Positions 5,044 to 11,582 of a stretch of DNA of 33,286 nt are shown here, one piece after another. Position 1 is the stretch's first letter. Each line of letters starts with the position of its first letter. The notes below the pieces were generated by a model that did not search any database, was not told where the DNA came from, and saw only the letters and a list, made by a program, of their open reading frames with translations. The stretch spans positions 1 to 33,286 of the forward strand of contig CAJGDL010000003.1 of assembly GCA_904502075.1 (NCBI GenBank), in the 5' to 3' direction. The translations under genes were made by a program, and so were the position numbers. This DNA is from an uncultured Alistipes sp. (GTDB lineage Bacteria > Bacteroidota > Bacteroidia > Bacteroidales > Rikenellaceae).

Positions 5044-7863
5044 TTAGCGAACAATCTTCACGCCGAAGTTGCGCTCGATGGCAGCATCAGCGGTCTTGTA
5101 GAAGTCCTCAGCGTTGGTCAGGACCTTCACATCGTCGATGCGGATTACACCGCGCTTCTCTGCAGCGCAGAGCGGCGTGCGCGAGTGGAACTTCTGCTCC
5201 TTCTTGGCGGGCATTACGAAGTTGCCACCATCGCGGTTAATCGTGGTCAGCTGAGCCTTCTCACCCTTCACCGGAGCGTTCAGGCGGGCCTGAGAGGCGG
5301 CCGTGGTATTGTTACGCGTCAGGACAACCTCCGAAACAACCCAAGCGTAGGAGTTGTAGGCGTTGGTCTGAACGAATACAGGCTGCGGGAAGAGCTCTAC
5401 ATCAATCAGGTCACCGGTCTCCTTGTCAGTAACCTTGGTCGTCATGCCCTTGATCGTGATGGTGTTCTTGTCATCCGAGATCTCTACGGGGAATCCCTTG
5501 CAGTCCTTGGGCATGGTGGACGTGTAGAAGCCGGTGAGGATGTTGGCAGCGATCATGTAGTAGTCGATGCTCTCGGGAATCCAAGCCGACAGCGGAGCGA
5601 AGTTGTTTACATCGAAGGGAACGTAAGCCGTACCGTCGGCCTGGAACTCGATGTACCACTTCGGACCGAAGTCCCAAAGGATATCCTCCGTCGAGGTACC
5701 GTTGTAGATGCTCGAGTCGGCGATGTAGAGGTAGTAGGGATCGGCATAGCGCAGGTACGACTCAAAGCCCTCGGCGGGAACCTGGAAGTCGAAGCCCTGG
5801 CAGATGGTGCGGTTGTAGGAACGGTGCTCCTCGTTGAGGCCCATCACCATGTTGTAGAACTCATTGTAGAGGGCATCTACCTCCTCCTTCGGCTTGCGGC
5901 CATAGGCATCGTAAACCTCCTGAGGCGTGGTCTCCGACAGGGTCAGGTCGCCAATGCGCACGGGCGAGGTCTTGGTCATCTGGGTGTACTCCTTCGAACC
6001 GGCGGGGGCGTAGGCGATGGTGGCCGAAGCGGTCCAGTCACCGGCAACCTCCTCGAAGCGAGCCTGGTCTACGGGATCGGGGGTGGGAACCTTGGCCGAG
6101 CGTACATGAGCGGTTGCGGGAACACCCATGATCTTATCGGCGTTGTAGGCAACGGCAGCCAGGTAGCTCACGGCGTTGGGACGCGAAGGAATCTGCATAT
6201 CAAGACCCTCGTCCGAGTTGATCTTATTGAGCTGCTCACCCGTCAGACGGTTGTAAGCACCGTAGGCCTCGAAGAGCTGCTTCAGCACCGAAGGATCATC
6301 CAAGCCGTCCTTCTTCCAAGCCGACTCATAGTCGCAGAGGTACTCTACGAAGAGGGCATCCTTCGAGGGGCACTTCACGTTGAAGGTAACCGAGTAGGGA
6401 TCGTCGGTCTCCACGGGGGTAACCTCGATGGTCGAGAGGGACAGCTTCGACTCGGGGATCGTGAACTCTGCCACCTTGAAGTACTGCTTTTCGAAGGTGG
6501 GCTGTACCTGACCATTGATCTCCTTGGTCTCATCGCCGTGGCCGTTCATGATCACTACGAACTCATCACCCGGGTTGCAGTAGAAGCTGTTCTCCAGGTT
6601 GATCTCGATGTTCTGGGTCTGGCCGTTCACATTGCAGGGCGTGTAGTATACGAAGCCCATCAGCAAGTCGAATGCTACGGGCGAGCACGAGAACCAGGGC
6701 AGATACTTCTCCCAAAGGGCATCGTCACCCTTGAAGCAGGCGTGCTTGATCTCCTCCAACATACCCTTCGTGCAGACGATGAACTGCATACCCATGCAGC
6801 GCTCGTCGGGCTGGATGGTCAGGATACCGCCCTTGGGGGCCAGCGTCGTAGCGTCGATCGAGTGGTTGGCCTCCACGATGGTGGCAGGAGCCGACTCCAT
6901 CAGCTGCTTGTAGTGGTAACCCTCCCACCACTGATCCTGTACGGGAGCGGCCAAACCACCGGCATTGGCGTAGGCACGCATAGCATCCAGGTCGTAGAGG
7001 GGATCGTACCAACCCTCGTTGCGGGGGTCGCCGTCGTTGTAGTACTGAACATACTTCAGGTCGCGGATGTCACCCCAAGCGAACTCACCCAATACGAAGT
7101 AGGCGGGCGAACCGGGCGTGATTGAGTAGTACTGGGCAAGAGCACCATCCTCCGAACCAATCAGGTTGCCGTCCTCGTCCGTGAGGTACATGTTGCTCCA
7201 TTCGTTGTCGAAGGTGAAGGTGTGGTCGTCCTCGATGAAGTTGTGCCAGATATAGTCGTTCTGCAGCAGGAAGAAGACATCGGTCTTGTCGCTCATGGTC
7301 TGCAAGTAGTTGTACTGAGCCATGTCGAGCAACGCCCAGCGGTAAACCGTCTCACCGGCCTTCACGCGGTCATTTACATTGACATGCACCTTGTAGGAGT
7401 CGATCTCCACATCGAACTGCGATACCTCGTCGGTCATCTCCTTGGTCTTCACCTCGATCTGCAGTACCTCCTTGTAGTACTCGTCGGTGGTGTCGATACC
7501 GGCTACGAAGACCGTGTAGGTCGAGTTGGCCGACAACTTGTTGACCGTGAAGGTGTTCTCACCATCCACGCAGTCACCCTTCTGGCCCTGCGAGAAGAGC
7601 ATCAGCGCCGAAATGCTGGCGGGCTCCTCACCGGCCTTGTAGGCCTTGAAAGCATACTGCTTGATGGCCGTGGTCGTCAGGAGCAACTCGGCCTGCGATG
7701 CGCCGGGCTGGCCCTTTACGGCAACCGTCATCGAAGCCTCGGTCTCGGGCTTCGGCTGGGGGGGATTGTTCAGTCCACCATTTTCGTTCGTGGGATCATC
7801 CCCGCAGCTGACTGCAAAGCTCATTCCGAGCAGCATCAGCATAAGAAAAAGTTTGTTTTTCAT
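5044..7863 (-). CDS. Large cysteine-rich surface/periplasmic lipoprotein, function unknown
   Basis: This 939-residue protein starts with a lipoprotein signal (MKNKLFLMLMLLGMSFAVSC, lipidated Cys20) followed by GDDPTNENGG and a Pro-rich tether to about residue 42, typical of Bacteroidetes exported lipoproteins. Residues ~45-130 resemble a fibronectin/Ig-like beta domain (TVAVKGQPGASQAEL ... YTVFVAGID). The rest is long, acidic and aromatic with several PVETDDPYSV/TFNV-type beta segments. I know no named family for it. Besides the lipid Cys it has 12 cysteines, an even and unusually high number for a secreted Bacteroidetes protein. It lies just upstream of a TlpA-like oxidoreductase operon, so its disulfides could be that system's substrate (inference). 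Transcription starts about 130 nt upstream and ends at a strong terminator. Confidence 0.75.
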   Translation of the reverse strand: MKNKLFLMLMLLGMSFAVSCGDDPTNENGGLNNPPQPKPETEASMTVAVKGQPGASQAELLLTTTAIKQYAFKAYKAGEEPASISALMLFSQGQKGDCVDGENTFTVNKLSANSTYTVFVAGIDTTDEYYKEVLQIEVKTKEMTDEVSQFDVEIDSYKVHVNVNDRVKAGETVYRWALLDMAQYNYLQTMSDKTDVFFLLQNDYIWHNFIEDDHTFTFDNEWSNMYLTDEDGNLIGSEDGALAQYYSITPGSPAYFVLGEFAWGDIRDLKYVQYYNDGDPRNEGWYDPLYDLDAMRAYANAGGLAAPVQDQWWEGYHYKQLMESAPATIVEANHSIDATTLAPKGGILTIQPDERCMGMQFIVCTKGMLEEIKHACFKGDDALWEKYLPWFSCSPVAFDLLMGFVYYTPCNVNGQTQNIEINLENSFYCNPGDEFVVIMNGHGDETKEINGQVQPTFEKQYFKVAEFTIPESKLSLSTIEVTPVETDDPYSVTFNVKCPSKDALFVEYLCDYESAWKKDGLDDPSVLKQLFEAYGAYNRLTGEQLNKINSDEGLDMQIPSRPNAVSYLAAVAYNADKIMGVPATAHVRSAKVPTPDPVDQARFEEVAGDWTASATIAYAPAGSKEYTQMTKTSPVRIGDLTLSETTPQEVYDAYGRKPKEEVDALYNEFYNMVMGLNEEHRSYNRTICQGFDFQVPAEGFESYLRYADPYYLYIADSSIYNGTSTEDILWDFGPKWYIEFQADGTAYVPFDVNNFAPLSAWIPESIDYYMIAANILTGFYTSTMPKDCKGFPVEISDDKNTITIKGMTTKVTDKETGDLIDVELFPQPVFVQTNAYNSYAWVVSEVVLTRNNTTAASQARLNAPVKGEKAQLTTINRDGGNFVMPAKKEQKFHSRTPLCAAEKRGVIRIDDVKVLTNAEDFYKTADAAIERNFGVKIVR

Positions 7864-7977
7864 AAATGTTGATTTGGAAATAATTTGTAATTGGTTTTTG
7901 TTTTTATGTTTTTTTATTATATTTTTTAATGTTTTTCTAAAATCTGACTATCAGCGGGTTGGAGCCTGTTGAACGGG

Positions 7978-8028
7978 CTAACACGCTGTTAGACTTTGCA
8001 ATATACAATTTTTTTTCGGTTTGGCAAA
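7978..8028 (-). promoter_or_regulatory. Promoter of the 939-residue lipoprotein gene with 5'-terminal hairpin
   Basis: On the minus strand, TTTG (8028-8025) stands 19 nt before TATATTGC (8005-7998), a partial match to TAnnTTTG. The expected start near 7992 coincides with a perfect CTAACA-GCG-TGTTAG hairpin (7992-7978), so the mRNA would begin with a stem-loop. The remaining ~115-nt leader is A-rich, as is usual in this phylum. Confidence 0.45.
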
Positions 8029-8422
8029 ATTTCCGCTAAAAAAGGCGAAAAATAGGGGTTTGCCCCCTCTCTTGGGTCGAATTTCTCGGAGAATGGAGCC
8101 GTTTTTCCTTGTGCGAGATTTCGGTTTGAAAGCGGTGCTCACTTTTCTTGTTTCTCCCTTGTGTGGCTGTTCGTGGCCGATTTTATGAATCCGATTCTTC
8201 TCCTTGTTTTCTTATTTATCCGAAATGGGTTTTGAATAATAATTATATAGGTGTGTTTTGATTGCAATTCGAAATATATTCTTCTCGGAATGGCTCGCGT
8301 GAGGTGTTAAAATGTTGAAAATTGGCGGTTTCTTCCTCTCTTGTTTCAATACTTCCTCTCTTCTCGCAGTCGCTGTTGCTACAAAAATCGAGGGAACTCT
8401 TCCTACTCTCAAGACTTTTTAC
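8029..8422. other. AT-rich intergenic stretch with no recognisable gene
   Basis: Between the divergent lipoprotein and rpiB promoters there is AT-rich DNA with scattered T-runs and one short GGGGTTTGCCCC hairpin near 8055. A 66-codon frame on the minus strand has neither plausible composition nor family features. I see no RNA gene. Confidence 0.6.
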
Positions 8423-8430
8423 TATCTTTG
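8423..8430 (+). promoter_or_regulatory. -7 box (TATCTTTG) of rpiB
   Basis: A perfect TAnnTTTG match 41 nt before the rpiB ATG, implying a leader of about 35-40 nt. No TTTG is seen at the -33 distance. Confidence 0.55.
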
Positions 8431-8471
8431 CATGATTGAACTCGAAAAACCTAAAAACAACCCCTAATAGT

Positions 8472-8906
8472 ATGAAAAAAATTGGTATTGCCTGCGACCA
8501 TGCGGGCTACGAAATGAAGGAGTTTTTGGTGGGCTGCCTGGCTGCCAAAGGCTTCGAGGTACTCGACTTCGGTACCGCCTCCGAGGAGTCGGTAGACTAT
8601 CCCGACTTCGCCCACCAGCTCGGTGAGGCGATCGACAAGGGCGAACTCGAGATCGGCGTCGGCCTCTGCGGCTCGGGCGAGGGTATGGCCATGACCCTCA
8701 ACAAGCACCAGTCGGTACGTGCCGGTCTGGTATGGTGCAACGAGGTGGCCGGCTTGATTCGTCAGCACAACAACGCCAATGTGGTGGTGCTGCCCGCCCG
8801 CTTCATCTCCAACGACGAGGCCATGCAGTTCGTTTCGACCTTCCTCGAGACCCCCTTTGAGGGGGGCCGCCACGAACGCCGCGTGGAGAAGATCAAGTTG
8901 CAGTAG
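8472..8906 (+). CDS. rpiB: Ribose 5-phosphate isomerase B
   Basis: Start chosen at ATG 8472 (MKKIGIACDHAGYE), because the family begins exactly there; an in-frame TTG 12 codons earlier adds nothing conserved. The 144-residue protein interconverts ribose 5-phosphate and ribulose 5-phosphate in the non-oxidative pentose phosphate pathway, in the cytoplasm. Visible are the phosphate/sugar-binding CDHAG at 8-12, the YPDFA segment, the catalytic-cysteine loop GVGLCGSGEG with Cys66 (same number as the E. coli enzyme), the RQHNNANVVVLPAR segment and C-terminal RHERRVEKI. It stands alone between long intergenic regions with its own -7 box and terminator. Confidence 0.96.
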   Translation: MKKIGIACDHAGYEMKEFLVGCLAAKGFEVLDFGTASEESVDYPDFAHQLGEAIDKGELEIGVGLCGSGEGMAMTLNKHQSVRAGLVWCNEVAGLIRQHNNANVVVLPARFISNDEAMQFVSTFLETPFEGGRHERRVEKIKLQ

Positions 8907-8946
8907 ACCACTGCCCGGGGGCGCGTAAGAGGGCCCTCTTAAAAGT

Positions 8947-8988
8947 ATTTTGAGGTGTTGGGCAATGCCCGGCACCTCAAAATTTATT
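8947..8988 (+). terminator. Terminator of rpiB
   Basis: An 11-bp stem (8947-8957 with 8973-8983) with an inner GGGC/GCCC hairpin, followed by a short T-rich tail. It lies 41 nt after the rpiB stop codon. Confidence 0.75.
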
Positions 8989-9073
8989 CCTCATGGCCCA
9001 CTCTTGCGTTTTGTGGACTCGGGCGATTTGTGCAAAAGTGTGGATCGCTCTAAATTTCGGTAGGGAGGCAATA

Positions 9074-9114
9074 TGTTTCTACGATGTCGGGCTCAGCCCG
9101 ACATCGTAGAAACA
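9074..9114. repeat. Perfect 20-bp inverted repeat with 1-nt centre
   Basis: Arms 9074-9093 and 9095-9114 are exact reverse complements around a single C. The centre GGGCTCAGCCC is GC-rich and the outer arms are mixed. No T-run follows. It immediately precedes hairpin element A. Confidence 0.8.
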
Positions 9115-9120
9115 AACCTC

Positions 9121-9191
9121 GTCATTGCGAAAATTTTCATTTTATGGCATGGAGGAAGGAGGTTTGCTCCCATGAAAATTTGTGGCAATCT
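9121..9191 (+). repeat. GTCAT-NNN-GA hairpin element, copy A (TGC/GCA type)
   Basis: Starts GTCATTGCGA, ends GTGGCAATCT, with an AAATTTTCAT / ATGAAAATTT stem (9131-9140 with 9172-9181) and a 31-nt loop. The ends match copy C at 732-769, but the inner stem is unrelated in sequence. Confidence 0.65.
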
Positions 9192-9275
9192 ACCGCTTAT
9201 TTAAAACCGAGGATTGCTTAAAACCGCCAAGACGACAAGGCTGTTAATCGGATCCAAAACTCCTTGATAATCGGA

Positions 9276-9347
9276 AGATCCCCACGAATTTCGATTTTGT
9301 CTAACAACTCTTCGCAATGCCATAAAATCGAAATTCTCGGGATGACG
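9276..9347 (-). repeat. GTCAT-NNN-GAG hairpin element, copy B (CCC/GGG type, inverted)
   Basis: Read on the minus strand: GTCATCCCGAG, a perfect 13-bp stem (9336-9324 with 9298-9286), then GTGGGGATCT. The ends match copy D, with a different inner stem and a 25-nt loop. Confidence 0.65.
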
Positions 9348-9352
9348 AGATG

Positions 9353-9391
9353 TGTTAAAGCGAGGAATTTGACAAATTCCTCGCTTTAACA
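9353..9391. repeat. Perfect 18-bp hairpin downstream of the GIY-YIG gene
   Basis: Arms 9353-9370 and 9374-9391 pair perfectly around GAC. It begins 23 nt beyond the GIY-YIG stop codon and could end that minus-strand transcript, but no run of T follows the stem, so a simple intrinsic terminator is not certain. Confidence 0.6.
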
Positions 9392-9414
9392 TATTGTCTG
9401 CGGCTTCTCGGCCT

Positions 9415-9699
9415 TTAGACGTTCTCCTCCATCAGCTCTTTGTGGTAGGGGTTGAGGCTTTCTATCAACTTCTCTTTGCGACTTCTCGACCAACTTTTCA
9501 ACTGCTTTTCTCGCGCAATTGCGCTTTGCATGGTGGCGTGAGGCTCCCAGTAGATCAACTTGTGGAGATTGTATCTCTTGGAAAACCCCTCGAAAAGCCC
9601 GGCACGATGCGCTCGGATTCTTTGTCCCAAATTGCTCGTAACGCCTATATAAAGTACCGTTTCAAGCTCGTTGGTCAGGATATAAATGGCCGGTCTCAT
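9415..9699 (-). CDS. Small GIY-YIG nuclease family protein
   Basis: This 94-residue protein is a single GIY-YIG domain of the stand-alone (YhbQ/UPF0213-like) type. The two signature strands are AIYILTN (residues 4-10, Tyr6) and LYIGVTSNL (Tyr17-Ile-Gly), followed by the conserved Arg and His of QRIRAH, then AIAREKQLKSWSRSRKEKLI, typical of the group, with a metal-ligand Glu, and SLNP near the C-terminus. Such proteins are predicted nucleases with uncertain biological role. The ATG lies 3 nt after the ispE stop codon, so translation is probably coupled. Its 3' side faces the palindrome-rich region 9074-9391. Whether the domain acts on those hairpins is speculation. Confidence 0.88.
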   Translation of the reverse strand: MRPAIYILTNELETVLYIGVTSNLGQRIRAHRAGLFEGFSKRYNLHKLIYWEPHATMQSAIAREKQLKSWSRSRKEKLIESLNPYHKELMEENV

Positions 9700-9702
9700 C
9701 TC

Positions 9703-10518
9703 CTACAACCGCTCGCAGTGGGTGAAGAGCCCCTCGAAACCATCCGTGGGGGGCGGAGTGTCGAAGAGTCCGAAGAGGGTAGAGCCCGAGCCCGACATGG
9801 CGGCATAACGGGCTCCGAGGTACAGGAGTCGCTCCTTGATCTCGCGCAGGCGGGGGTGCGCCTCAAAAACCGAGGCCTCGAAGTCGTTCTTCACGCTCGC
9901 CTGCCACTCCTCGATGGGTGCTTGTAGGCGCTCTGTCAATGCCAATTCGGGCACTGTGGGGCGTACTCCCGAGTAGGCCTCGCGGGTCGAGACCCCCTCG
10001 TCGGGCTTCACCAGCAGGAGCCACAAGCCTCGAAGTTGTGGTAGGTCTATGGGCTGCATCTCTACGCCGCGCCCCGTGCAGAGTTGCGGGGTGTTGCGCA
10101 CAAAGAAGGCGGTGTCGCTTCCCAACTCGGCCGCCAAGGCGATGAGCTCCTCCTCCGCAAGGTGGAGATCGAAGAGTTCGTTTAGGGCCAAAAGCACCAT
10201 CGTGCCGTCGGCCGATCCACCCCCAAGACCCGCCCCAAAGGGGATTTGCTTGTCGAGCGTAATGCGCACGCCGTCCACCCCGTAGCGCGAGGCTATCAGC
10301 CGAAAGGCCTTCATGCAGATGTTTTGCTCCTCGGGGCAGTCGACCTCGATGCCCGTTTGGAGGAATTGACCGCCTTGGGTTTCGGTGCGTACCACCTCCA
10401 CACGGTCGCAGAGCTGGCGCACGGGGATCATGACCGTCTCCAGGTCGTGGTAGCCGTCGGTGCGGCGGCGCAGCACATCCAGTCCGATGTTGATTTTACA
10501 ATTTGCATTTAGAATCAT
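9703..10518 (-). CDS. ispE: 4-diphosphocytidyl-2-C-methyl-D-erythritol kinase
   Basis: I start at ATG 10518-10516 (MILNANCKINIGLDV), where the family begins; a longer in-frame reading would run through the promoter and the divergent gene. The 271-residue GHMP kinase phosphorylates CDP-ME in the MEP isoprenoid pathway. Visible are the catalytic Lys8 in NCKINIGL, RRTDGYHDLETV, the ATP-binding glycine loop PFGAGLGGGSADG at 93-105, ELGSDTAFFV with the catalytic Asp, and SGSGSTLFGLF. The -7 box TACCTTTG ends only 4 nt before the ATG, so the mRNA is predicted to be leaderless. The GIY-YIG gene follows after 3 nt. Confidence 0.95.
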   Translation of the reverse strand: MILNANCKINIGLDVLRRRTDGYHDLETVMIPVRQLCDRVEVVRTETQGGQFLQTGIEVDCPEEQNICMKAFRLIASRYGVDGVRITLDKQIPFGAGLGGGSADGTMVLLALNELFDLHLAEEELIALAAELGSDTAFFVRNTPQLCTGRGVEMQPIDLPQLRGLWLLLVKPDEGVSTREAYSGVRPTVPELALTERLQAPIEEWQASVKNDFEASVFEAHPRLREIKERLLYLGARYAAMSGSGSTLFGLFDTPPPTDGFEGLFTHCERL

Positions 10519-10522
10519 CCCC

Positions 10523-10530
10523 CAAAGGTA
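10523..10530 (-). promoter_or_regulatory. ispE: -7 box (TACCTTTG) of ispE
   Basis: On the minus strand a perfect TAnnTTTG is separated from the ispE ATG by GGGG only. With transcription starting some 4-6 nt after the box, the message would start at or inside the first codon. No TTTG at -33 was found. Confidence 0.55.
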
Positions 10531-10542
10531 AGATATTTTTTG

Positions 10543-10550
10543 TATTTTTG
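10543..10550 (+). promoter_or_regulatory. -7 box (TATTTTTG) of the GSCFA gene
   Basis: A TAnnTTTG match 20 nt before ATG 10571, 12 bp away from the divergent ispE box. Both promoters must fit within 52 bp and their polymerases probably compete. Confidence 0.5.
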
Positions 10551-10570
10551 CATCGGAAAGACCCCAAAAG

Positions 10571-11551
10571 ATGAAATTTCGTACCGAGATAACCCCCTCG
10601 CCGCTCCGCTGTCCGATCGGTTGGCAGGAGCGCATTCTGGCTGTCGGCTCCTGCTTTGCCGAGGAGATTGCCCGACGGCTCGCCGCCTCCAAATTCCATG
10701 TTGCGATCAACCCCTCGGGGGTACTCTTTAATCCCGCCTCCATCGCCCGCGCAATGGAGCGTTGGAGTAGAGAAGAGCTCTTTGATCGCGAGGAGGTTAG
10801 GTGTAGTGTTGTTGATGGGCAGAGGTGGTTTCTTTACGACCTCCATGGTAGCTTCTCGGAGGCCTCTCCCGAGGCCCTTCTTCGGCGTGCGGAGTCTGCT
10901 TTGCGTGCCGCTTCACAAGCCCTGCGCGAGGCCGATCGAGTGCTCGTCACCTTCGGTACGGCCTGGGTCTACGAACTGCGCGAAACGGGGTGTGTTGTGG
11001 CCAACTGCCATCGCCAACCCCGCGACCTCTTTACGCGCCGCAGGCTCTCGGTTGAGGAGATTGTGGCGCAGTGGAGCCTCCTGATCGAGGGCCCGCTGCG
11101 CGGCAAGCAAGTGCTGATGACCCTCTCGCCGATTCGCCACTTGGCCGATGGAGCCGAGGAGAACTCCCTGAGCAAGGCGACCCTGCGCCTGGCTATCGCC
11201 GAGCTCTGCGACCGCTTCCCCGAGGTGGAATATTTCCCGGCCTATGAACTTCTGATGGACGACCTGCGCGACTACCGCTTCTATGGCGAGGATCTGGTGC
11301 ATCCCTCGTCGCAGGCGGCGGACTATGTGTGGGAGAAGTTTGCGGAGGCGGCACTCGATCCTGCGCTTCGTGAGGCGTTGCCCCGCCTTGAGGAGATTCG
11401 CAAGGCAATGGCGCACCGCCCTCTGCACCCCGAATCGGAGGCCTATCGGGCCTTTTGCTCGGCGGCGTTACGCAAGGTTTTGTTGCTCGAAGAGACTTAT
11501 CGGATCGACCTCTCGGAAGAAAAAGCCTTTTTTGCCGAGAAAATCGACTGA
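10571..11551 (+). CDS. GSCFA domain-containing protein (predicted SGNH-like hydrolase)
   Basis: This 326-residue protein carries the family-defining GSCFAEEI at residues 26-33 near the N-terminus, after RILAV. VTFGTAWVYE around 124-133 corresponds to a second conserved block, LTLSPIRH (about 180) to a third, and GEDLVHPS around 240-247 supplies an Asp-x-x-His pair as in SGNH/GDSL esterases. There is no signal peptide, so it is probably cytoplasmic. The family is common in Bacteroidetes and Proteobacteria; substrate unknown. It is first in a plus-strand run with the PafA-like gene, sufE, DUF59 and DUF2851 genes, though the next gene has its own -7 box. Confidence 0.88.
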   Translation: MKFRTEITPSPLRCPIGWQERILAVGSCFAEEIARRLAASKFHVAINPSGVLFNPASIARAMERWSREELFDREEVRCSVVDGQRWFLYDLHGSFSEASPEALLRRAESALRAASQALREADRVLVTFGTAWVYELRETGCVVANCHRQPRDLFTRRRLSVEEIVAQWSLLIEGPLRGKQVLMTLSPIRHLADGAEENSLSKATLRLAIAELCDRFPEVEYFPAYELLMDDLRDYRFYGEDLVHPSSQAADYVWEKFAEAALDPALREALPRLEEIRKAMAHRPLHPESEAYRAFCSAALRKVLLLEETYRIDLSEEKAFFAEKID

Positions 11552-11568
11552 AAGTCGGGGAAAATACC

Positions 11569-11576
11569 TATCTTTG
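11569..11576 (+). promoter_or_regulatory. -7 box (TATCTTTG) of the PafA-like gene
   Basis: A perfect TAnnTTTG lies 6 nt before ATG 11583, again implying an mRNA with essentially no leader. It sits in the 31-nt gap after the GSCFA gene. Confidence 0.55.
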
Positions 11577-11582
11577 CAGGCT

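Noticed and set aside
4963..7125. A 720-codon open frame antisense to the large lipoprotein gene
   Set aside because: No recognisable domain, no start context, and it crosses the lipoprotein terminator. The opposite strand has a signal peptide, lipobox, promoter and terminator.
8212..8412. A 66-codon minus-strand frame between the lipoprotein gene and rpiB
   Set aside because: No family similarity, no signal or plausible promoter, and it lies in AT-rich DNA.
9201..9392. A 63-codon minus-strand frame beside the GIY-YIG gene
   Set aside because: It reads through palindromic element B and the 18-bp hairpin; the encoded sequence is repeat-derived.
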